From the NCBI GenBank assembly GCA_017553965.1, contig JAFZJK010000210.1, positions 1 through 5,415 on the forward strand: a DNA stretch of 5,415 bases. Reading direction: 5' to 3'. This document shows positions 1 through 5,415 of the stretch, in pieces. Every line of letters begins with the position of its first letter. Position 1 is the first letter of the stretch. The notes beneath the pieces were generated by a model that saw only the letters and a program-made list of their open reading frames with translations, was not told the origin of the DNA and ran no database searches. The position numbers were made by a program, and so were the translations under genes. The DNA is from Lachnospiraceae bacterium (GTDB lineage Bacteria > Bacillota_A > Clostridia > Lachnospirales > Lachnospiraceae).

Positions 1-159
1 AGTGCCGAGGCTACACGTCAGCATAATGATGCCAATGTGCTTGCAATGGGGGCCCGTGTAGTTGCAGGCGGTCTTGCATTAAAGATAGTTGATACCTTCC
101 TTGACACACCCTTTTCAAACGGAGCAAATCATATCAGGAGAATCTCTAAGCTGTCATAA
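1..159 (+). CDS. rpiB: Ribose-5-phosphate isomerase B, C-terminal end (partial, 5' end outside window)
   Basis: The plus-strand frame starting at base 1 reads 52 residues to a TAA stop at 157-159. They match the C-terminal part of RpiB (LacA/RpiB family): an HNDANVLAMGARVV block, a LALKIVDTFLDTPF helix and a final basic HIRRISKL tail. RpiB interconverts ribose 5-phosphate and ribulose 5-phosphate in the cytoplasmic pentose phosphate pathway; full proteins are usually about 145-150 residues, so roughly the last third is present. The catalytic Cys or Asp and the phosphate-binding loop lie outside the window. The next gene, sua5, follows on the same strand after 91 nt, an association common in Firmicutes. 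The NDANVL motif is very characteristic, so the family call is firm even from a fragment; sugar specificity (ribose versus allose or galactose 6-phosphate) cannot be judged from this end. Confidence 0.93.
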   Translation, partial: SAEATRQHNDANVLAMGARVVAGGLALKIVDTFLDTPFSNGANHIRRISKLS

Positions 160-202
160 ATACCGGATTACAAGCTGACGTACTCGTCTTATAACGGGCA
201 GA

Positions 203-220
203 TTGCGAAACAATTCGCAA
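203..220. repeat. Perfect 7-bp inverted repeat in the rpiB-sua5 spacer
   Basis: The arms TTGCGAA (203-209) and TTCGCAA (214-220) pair perfectly around a 4-nt ACAA loop. The hairpin sits 44 nt after the rpiB stop and 30 nt before the sua5 start. It is not followed by a T-run (the next bases are GTTTAGTAAG), so it does not look like an efficient intrinsic terminator. It could be an RNA processing or stability element, a weak attenuator or a dyad operator. The rest of the 160-250 spacer shows no convincing promoter or second gene. Confidence 0.5.
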
Positions 221-250
221 GTTTAGTAAGTTGATAGAGAAAGAAATAAA

Positions 251-1378
251 ATGAATACAGTGATAAAAAAGATAGATGCCTCTCGTATGGCATCTTCTGA
301 TTTTAAGGAGGCTGCAGATTTCTTAAGAAGCGGAAAGCTCGTGGCATTTCCTACCGAGACGGTGTACGGACTTGGGGGTAATGCGTATGACAGCACTGCT
401 TCCGCAAGGATCTACGCAGCAAAGGGGAGACCATCGGATAATCCTCTGATAGTCCATGTTTCCAGCTTTATAGAAATAGACCCTCTGGTATCCGGTATAC
501 CTGATGAGGCGAGGGCTCTGGCCGACCGGTTTTGGCCGGGACCCTTAACCATGATACTTAACAAGTCAGACAGGATACCGAAGGAGACAACAGGAGGACT
601 TGATACAGTTGCCATAAGGATGCCATCGCACCCTATAGCAAACAGGCTTATAAAGGAGGCAGGCATACCGATAGCAGCTCCAAGTGCCAATGCTTCGGGG
701 CGTCCGAGCACTACTAAAGCTGAGCATGTGATAGAGGATCTTAACGGAAAGATAGACATGATAATTGACGGAGGCTCGTCTGATATCGGGCTGGAATCAA
801 CTATCGTGGACTTAACCGTTAAGCCTGCACTGATCTTAAGACCCGGTTATATTACAATTGAGATGTTAAGAGAGGTACTCCCCGACATAGAATATGATAA
901 AGCGGTACTAAAAAGGATGAGAGATGACAGCATAGTTGCCAAGGCACCCGGCATGAAGTACAGGCACTACGCACCAAAGGGAGAGCTTACCATCTTTGAG
1001 GGCGATATCGGAGCGGTCTTTCGGGCTATAGTCAGGGAGGCTGAAAGCAGGCTAAAAGCAGGACACTCGGTAGGGATACTTACGAGTGACGAGCTTGCAG
1101 GAAACTATATAGCTATCGAACATGCAGATGCTAAAGATTTATCCGGAGATAGCAGAGATAAAGCCATACAGGGAAAAAGTAAGCTTTATATAAGAGATAT
1201 AGGCTCCCGAAATAACGAGGCGGAGATAGCCGCAGGCCTTTTTGATGCCTTACGATATTTCGATGAAGCAGGTGCGGAATATATATATGCGGAGGCCTTT
1301 AATGAAGGAGGTCTCGGTCAGGCCATAATGAACAGGCTGATGAAGGCAGCAGGCTACAATATCATCAAAGTAAACTGA
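251..1378 (+). CDS. sua5: L-threonylcarbamoyladenylate synthase, Sua5 type (YrdC domain plus C-terminal Sua5 domain)
   Basis: This 375-residue cytoplasmic enzyme makes threonylcarbamoyl-AMP from threonine, bicarbonate and ATP, the first step of the t6A37 modification of ANN-decoding tRNAs; TsaB, TsaD and TsaE (not in the window) transfer the group. The YrdC domain spans about residues 15-205, with FPTETVYGLG (33-42), the KGRPSDNPL substrate loop (58-66), PSAN (144-147), GLESTIVD (180-187) and RPG (197-199). The conserved linker APGMKYRHYAPK (232-243) leads into the Sua5 domain (about 245-370), ending in the typical NEGGLGQAIMNRL block (352-364 region). Length is normal for the two-domain form, longer than TsaC. 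The first ATG is chosen because the next Met (residue 13) has no ribosome site; the site here is itself only a purine-rich AGAGAAAGAAA (236-246), so expression may be modest. Arg codons are mostly AGA/AGG, unlike atpD. It lies behind rpiB on the same strand and is probably cotranscribed with it. Confidence 0.96.
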   Translation: MNTVIKKIDASRMASSDFKEAADFLRSGKLVAFPTETVYGLGGNAYDSTASARIYAAKGRPSDNPLIVHVSSFIEIDPLVSGIPDEARALADRFWPGPLTMILNKSDRIPKETTGGLDTVAIRMPSHPIANRLIKEAGIPIAAPSANASGRPSTTKAEHVIEDLNGKIDMIIDGGSSDIGLESTIVDLTVKPALILRPGYITIEMLREVLPDIEYDKAVLKRMRDDSIVAKAPGMKYRHYAPKGELTIFEGDIGAVFRAIVREAESRLKAGHSVGILTSDELAGNYIAIEHADAKDLSGDSRDKAIQGKSKLYIRDIGSRNNEAEIAAGLFDALRYFDEAGAEYIYAEAFNEGGLGQAIMNRLMKAAGYNIIKVN

Positions 1379-1411
1379 GCTTGTTATGTAATTGTAATAC
1401 ATATAATACAC

Positions 1412-1445
1412 AAAAACTCCACCCGATAGATTTAGGGTGGCGTTT
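1412..1445 (-). terminator. Intrinsic terminator of the minus-strand operon, possibly weakly bidirectional
   Basis: CCACCC (1419-1424) pairs with GGGTGG (1435-1440) around a 10-nt AT-rich loop. Past a single T/C mismatch the stem extends with AAAC (1414-1417) against GTTT (1442-1445). Read on the minus strand the hairpin is followed by TTTTT (complement of 1412-1416), the classic U-tract, 20-odd bases after the DUF402 stop at 1464. On the plus strand it lies about 40 nt after the sua5 stop, but the following bases (GTTTCGCTATT) are a poor U-tract. It therefore should stop the minus-strand transcript well and the sua5 transcript less well. Confidence 0.8.
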
Positions 1446-1463
1446 CGCTATTAATGTGATTTT

Positions 1464-1961
1464 TTAAGGTTTGTTTTCGACAATTGCGTTTTCAATCACT
1501 GCCTGAAGTCTGTCAAATCTGCCATGGTATATCGTGTAGAGCAGATCGTTCATTGATCTAAGACCTCTCAGCAGCTGTTCTTCGGTGATAAGCCCTTTTT
1601 CCCTGGCCTCAGCCGCTTCGTCACAATCTAGGACCTTGAGGCTGCCGGTCGGAGATACAACTACATCAAAGAGCAGATCTTCGTATGTAAAAGAATTTGT
1701 TTCATCGTCTATGATACAGTCGATTATATCACAGTACCAGTACTTGAGATTTCCCTCGCAGTCCATGATCTTGCTGACCTTCCAGCCTTTATCAAGGAAA
1801 AATGCCGAGACACCGCAGGCAAATTCCTGTTTGGGATTAAGAGTCTTCCAACTCGTGATCAGCAGATTATCCTCAAGCTTTAAGATGTTATCCTTGGTGA
1901 GCGCGATCGTTTCATCAGGGATGAATCTTCTTCTGTACAGGTGCAGGTTCTCAATATCCAT
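1464..1961 (-). CDS. DUF402 domain protein (putative nucleotide/nucleoside phosphatase-like)
   Basis: This 165-residue soluble protein has no signal peptide or membrane segment. Its centre carries the DUF402 core: KYWYCDIID (73-81), then an acidic strand region DLLFDVVVSPTG (95-106), then VLDCDEAAEA (110-119), followed by a helical C-terminus (LITEEQLLRGLRSMNDLLYTIYHGRF, 124-149). The closely spaced acids D95, D99, D112, D114 and E115 match the positions where DUF402 proteins bind divalent metal. Characterised relatives include Staphylococcus nucleoside tri- and diphosphatase (Ntdp), and the fold also occurs in the archaeal RNA-binding protein FAU-1; which substrate this one uses is unknown. 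The start is supported by a Shine-Dalgarno site 8 nt upstream. It follows the LRR gene by 23 nt with no terminator between, and a strong terminator lies just after it, so it looks like the last gene of the atp transcript. Confidence 0.85.
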   Translation of the reverse strand: MDIENLHLYRRRFIPDETIALTKDNILKLEDNLLITSWKTLNPKQEFACGVSAFFLDKGWKVSKIMDCEGNLKYWYCDIIDCIIDDETNSFTYEDLLFDVVVSPTGSLKVLDCDEAAEAREKGLITEEQLLRGLRSMNDLLYTIYHGRFDRLQAVIENAIVENKP

Positions 1962-1969
1962 ATCTTGTA

Positions 1970-1978
1970 CCCTTCCTC
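1970..1978 (-). promoter_or_regulatory. Ribosome binding site of the DUF402 gene
   Basis: The minus strand reads GAGGAAGGG here, 8 nt before the ATG at 1961. It sits entirely in the 23-nt gap after the LRR stop codon (1985-1987). It fixes the start of the DUF402 protein and shows that the gene has its own translation signal within the shared transcript. Confidence 0.7.
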
Positions 1979-1984
1979 AAAACT

Positions 1985-4069
1985 TTATTTAACTTTGAGC
2001 TTTATCTTAAAGGTCTTGGAAGTCTTTTTCTTACCGTTATCAATGGTACATTTAACATTAATCGTACAGGTACCTTTTTTCTTAGCCTTTATAACACCGG
2101 TCTTTGAATTGACTGTGGCAACTTTCTTGTCAGAGGATGAGAACTTAATGCTGCATTCGGTGTTATTGCCAAGTGTCAGTTTGCTTACCGCATTTAAGCC
2201 GACGGGCAGATCAACCGAAACGGTGGTCTTCTTACCCTTTTTAATCCCTATGGAATCCACAACATAGATCATATTAAGAAGATCCTTGTTGGAATCCCTT
2301 AAGGTGTACTCGTACAGCTCTGGTTCATATCCGTAATACTCTGCGTAATACTTGAATTCATCGTTTGTATCAACGATGAACTTAGCCATAGGAGTATCGG
2401 CATAAACTTTAGCAGACTTAAAGGAAAGTGAATAATAATCATATTCCTCGACACTCTTAGGGAAGGAAACTGTCGGCTGGATATAAATATCTTCTTCGGG
2501 ACCGCTTATAAAGTGGTTTGTTACGGTGTAGTAGTTAAGAGAAATAACACCTTCCGGAATCTCGATATTCTCTAAAGTAGCCGGAACATCAACCAGGGCC
2601 GTCATATCCTTATTGTAGATACAGTTCTTATATGAACAATAGGATTCATTGTCTGGATGGATGGTCACCTTCTTTAATGCAGGTGCATAAGCGATCATAG
2701 GAGTGTAAATAGAAAATACGCTCGCAGGGATCGAAATAGAGGTGAGGTTCCAGGCTGTCTTTAAGTCAAGGTCAAGCCACATAACGCCTTCGGGGATATC
2801 AAGTGACTTGATAGCAGAATTCTTAAATACACCGGGCGCGATATATGTGGTATCCGGCAAAAACTCTATCGATGTTTTATCCGAAGGATAGTATATAAGC
2901 CAGGGGAAAGGTGATCTCTCGTCATTTTCATCAAGATAGTAGTAATAAATTCCGTCCTTGTATTCACTTAAGGAAGGAGTTTCCTTATTAAGAGTTACTT
3001 TGCCGGTAAAACCTGCAAAGGCATCATAATCGATATCCTTAAGTGATTCGGGAAGTACCAGCTCTACATCGGGGTTAAAGCCTGCGAAGCAGTAGCTCTG
3101 CATAGTGATAAGATTTTTAGGGAAGTTAAACTCCTTGATCTTATCGCCGCCTTCGAAAGCATAATAACCGAATATCTCAACAGAGTCAGGGAAGTTGATA
3201 ACCTCGGTATTGTAGTAATTTCCTGAAAGGCTCAGGTTATCGATAAATAAAGTACCCTCAGCAACGTTGATGGTTTTTTTGTTAAAATCAATAGCCTCAA
3301 GACTCTTAATGGTCGCATCATAGTAACTGTTGTAATATTCATGATAGAGACCGCCGTCTTTGATTGAATAACCATTCTTGTTGTTCTTTACGGTTATCTT
3401 GTCAAAGTTGATGTCGCCGCAAAGATAAAGAGTGGCATTCTCGGGGATAACTGCATTCTTGATGCTGTCAAGACTGCCGAGACTTACATATTGAACATCC
3501 TTGTTAAACTTTATGTCTGTTAAGTTGGGGCATTCCCAGATGTAAACTTCGTCCAGATCTGACTTGGAAAGATCGAGTGATTTAAAGCTTTCGGAACCGC
3601 TTACATTTAAATAACCCATAATCTTTCCAAACTTAATTGTCTCGAGCTTATTACAGTTGATAATCTCATAGGAATTGTAATATTCCGGAGTATTAACGAT
3701 CTTTGAGAGATCAACCTCCTTAAGAGCAGGGCAGTAGGAAAGATAAAGATATGTAAGAGTGGAAGGCAGTGCCAGTTTTTCAAGTCCGTCGGCTGAAATG
3801 GAAACACTTTCCACACCTTCGGGAATAGTGATCGATTTTATATTTTCACCGACCCACATGGACACATAGGTTATACCGGAATCGGCAGGGATAACGACAT
3901 CTTCGTCAGTTCCGTAATAACCCCATACGCAGGTACCGTCTTCACTGATATCAAAGTCTGAAAGCTCTGATGCAAAAGCTGATTTTGCAGGAGCTTCAAA
4001 GACTATGAGCTGAAGAGCAAGTGCCAACGTAAGAACAAAAGCAATTGTTTTTCTGAGTGATCTTTTCAT
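1985..4069 (-). CDS. Secreted BspA-like leucine-rich-repeat protein with C-terminal Big_2 domain
   Basis: This 694-residue exported protein starts with a clear signal peptide: basic KRSLRK, a hydrophobic stretch at about 9-24, and a likely signal peptidase I site after AFA (31-33). Residues about 55-570 hold irregular BspA-type (LRR_5) repeats; the recurring strand-turn pattern IxIPEGV or a variant is seen near 79, 98, 206, 290, 314, 336, 401, 422, 445, 502 and 534. Two insertions of the GIYY/CIYN...P type (371-395, 481-496) are also typical of BspA proteins. Residues about 604-694 form a bacterial Ig-like (Big_2) domain with SSSDKKVATVNSKTGVIKAK (644-663 region). There is no LPXTG motif, C-terminal membrane helix, lipobox or SLH domain, so it is probably released or held non-covalently. 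BspA-like repeats serve in adhesion or ligand binding in other bacteria; the ligand here is unknown. About 53 residues are Tyr, and the last 91 residues contain about 22 Lys. It lies 18 nt behind atpC. Confidence 0.88.
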   Translation of the reverse strand: MKRSLRKTIAFVLTLALALQLIVFEAPAKSAFASELSDFDISEDGTCVWGYYGTDEDVVIPADSGITYVSMWVGENIKSITIPEGVESVSISADGLEKLALPSTLTYLYLSYCPALKEVDLSKIVNTPEYYNSYEIINCNKLETIKFGKIMGYLNVSGSESFKSLDLSKSDLDEVYIWECPNLTDIKFNKDVQYVSLGSLDSIKNAVIPENATLYLCGDINFDKITVKNNKNGYSIKDGGLYHEYYNSYYDATIKSLEAIDFNKKTINVAEGTLFIDNLSLSGNYYNTEVINFPDSVEIFGYYAFEGGDKIKEFNFPKNLITMQSYCFAGFNPDVELVLPESLKDIDYDAFAGFTGKVTLNKETPSLSEYKDGIYYYYLDENDERSPFPWLIYYPSDKTSIEFLPDTTYIAPGVFKNSAIKSLDIPEGVMWLDLDLKTAWNLTSISIPASVFSIYTPMIAYAPALKKVTIHPDNESYCSYKNCIYNKDMTALVDVPATLENIEIPEGVISLNYYTVTNHFISGPEEDIYIQPTVSFPKSVEEYDYYSLSFKSAKVYADTPMAKFIVDTNDEFKYYAEYYGYEPELYEYTLRDSNKDLLNMIYVVDSIGIKKGKKTTVSVDLPVGLNAVSKLTLGNNTECSIKFSSSDKKVATVNSKTGVIKAKKKGTCTINVKCTIDNGKKKTSKTFKIKLKVK

Positions 4070-4081
4070 TTTCCTTGTAAA

Positions 4082-4090
4082 CCCTCCTTA
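4082..4090 (-). promoter_or_regulatory. Ribosome binding site of the LRR gene, overlapping the atpC stop codon
   Basis: The minus strand reads TAAGGAGGG: the TAA is the atpC stop (4088-4090) and its two A residues begin a near-consensus AAGGAGG. The distance to the ATG at 4069 is about 12-13 nt, slightly long, but no other in-frame start lies closer. The overlap means ribosomes ending atpC pass directly over this site, so translational coupling is possible. Confidence 0.75.
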
Positions 4091-4492
4091 GCTTTGTTTT
4101 ATGCTCAAGCGGACTAGAGCACGGCTAAGCTTTGCTTCGGCAATGCGCTGGTCTCGGTCGCTTAAGTTGGCATCCTTGAGGCGTTCCTCGGCTCTTTCTT
4201 TAGCGGAAAGAGCACGCTGCTCGTCTATATCCTCTTTCCATTCCCAGGTGGTAGCCAAAAGATGGCAGGAGCCATCCATTACTGAGAGCATACCGCCTAT
4301 GCAGGCTGCAGTACGCTGTGTGCCATCCTCGAGACGGATGTAGGCTTCTCCCATGCCAAGAGCAGTACAGAAATTACAGTGACCGGCAAGTACTGCCATG
4401 TCACCTGTGACTGTTCTGCACTTTACTCTTTCTATATCGCCTGAGAAGATCAGACCGTCAGGCGTTGCAATCTGGATAGGGAATGTATTCAT
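4088..4492 (-). CDS. atpC: ATP synthase F1 subunit epsilon
   Basis: This 134-residue protein is the small central-stalk subunit of F1, which couples the c-ring to gamma and can inhibit ATP hydrolysis. Residues about 3-84 form the beta-sandwich: PIQIATPDGLIFSGDIERV, then TGDMAVLAGH (29-38), then GGMLSVMDGSCHLLA (66-80). Residues about 88-132 form the helical hairpin (EQRALSAKERAEERL, then RIAEAKLSRALVRLS). IDEQRA (89-94) fits the I(L)DxxRA ATP-binding motif described for Bacillus epsilon subunits, and R100 of AKERA is also in place. Length is normal. Unusual are five cysteines (25, 39, 42, 64, 76), including a C39-N-F-C42 pair in the loop after the conserved GH. The ATG has a GAAGG site 8 nt upstream. 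It follows atpD by 14 nt, the usual end of an atp operon, but here two further genes follow. Confidence 0.96.
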   Translation of the reverse strand: MNTFPIQIATPDGLIFSGDIERVKCRTVTGDMAVLAGHCNFCTALGMGEAYIRLEDGTQRTAACIGGMLSVMDGSCHLLATTWEWKEDIDEQRALSAKERAEERLKDANLSDRDQRIAEAKLSRALVRLSIKQS

Positions 4493-4500
4493 TTATCATA

Positions 4501-4505
4501 CCTTC
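4501..4505 (-). promoter_or_regulatory. Ribosome binding site of atpC
   Basis: The minus strand reads TAAAGAAGGTATGATAAATG from the atpD stop to the atpC start. GAAGG ends 8 nt before the ATG and lies immediately after the atpD stop codon (4507-4509), consistent with coupled translation of beta and epsilon. Confidence 0.65.
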
Positions 4506-4506
4506 T

Positions 4507-5415
<909 letters not shown>

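Noticed and set aside
98..103. TTGACA-like -35 box inside the end of rpiB
   Set aside because: It lies in the conserved coding block IVDTFLDTPF and no good TATAAT-like box follows at 16-18 nt.
203..230. The spacer hairpin as an intrinsic terminator of rpiB
   Set aside because: No T-run follows the stem; the next bases are GTTTAGTAAG.
412..759. 115-codon open frame on the minus strand inside sua5
   Set aside because: It lies opposite the conserved YrdC core, resembles no family, and is explained as an antisense shadow.
1384..1403. AT-rich TATGTA/TACATA dyad just after the sua5 stop
   Set aside because: A weak 6-bp AT stem with a 7-nt loop and no T-run; easily expected by chance in AT-rich spacer.
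1585..2267. Two plus-strand open frames (135 and 108 codons) across the DUF402 and LRR genes
   Set aside because: Both are antisense to genes with clear domain matches, have no ribosome sites, and their hydrophobic, Ser/Leu-rich reading is typical of reverse-complement shadows.
1985..4069. Tandem DNA repeats in the LRR gene
   Set aside because: The repeats are visible only at protein level (IxIPEGV-type pattern); the underlying bases have diverged and no recent duplication is seen.

Overview
The window looks like a housekeeping stretch of a Clostridia-class Firmicute chromosome, most likely Lachnospiraceae or a close relative. Four things point that way: an RpiB-Sua5 gene pair, a Firmicute-type F1 epsilon subunit with the IDxxRA motif, a DUF402 protein of the type common in that family, and a secreted BspA-like leucine-rich-repeat (LRR) protein with a C-terminal bacterial Ig-like domain. 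The assignment rests on protein character and gene context only; no search was run.

Layout: two gene sets converge near position 1430. On the plus strand, 1-159 is the 3' end of rpiB (ribose-5-phosphate isomerase B). A 91-nt spacer follows, holding a perfect 7-bp inverted repeat, and then a full-length Sua5-type threonylcarbamoyl-AMP synthase (251-1378). On the minus strand, read from the right edge, are most of atpD (F1 beta, cut just after its P-loop), atpC (F1 epsilon), a 694-residue secreted LRR/Big_2 protein and a 165-residue DUF402 protein. The minus-strand gaps are 14, 18 and 23 nt. Each of the three downstream genes has its own Shine-Dalgarno site, and no terminator is visible until after the DUF402 gene, where a hairpin followed by five T residues (minus-strand sense) ends the run at about 1412-1445.

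How the genes work together: atpD and atpC encode the last two subunits of a normal F1Fo operon order. The two genes behind them are not ATP synthase parts, yet the sequence suggests they share its transcript. That appended pair is the most interesting aspect of the window. The LRR protein is strikingly rich in tyrosine across the repeats and rich in lysine in its C-terminal domain. AtpC carries a CxxC pair in its beta-sandwich. The plus-strand genes serve the pentose phosphate pathway and tRNA t6A37 synthesis.

I see no mobile element, CRISPR array, RNA gene or obviously new multi-gene system. There is no gene-free stretch longer than 300 bases; the longest are 160-250 and 1379-1463.
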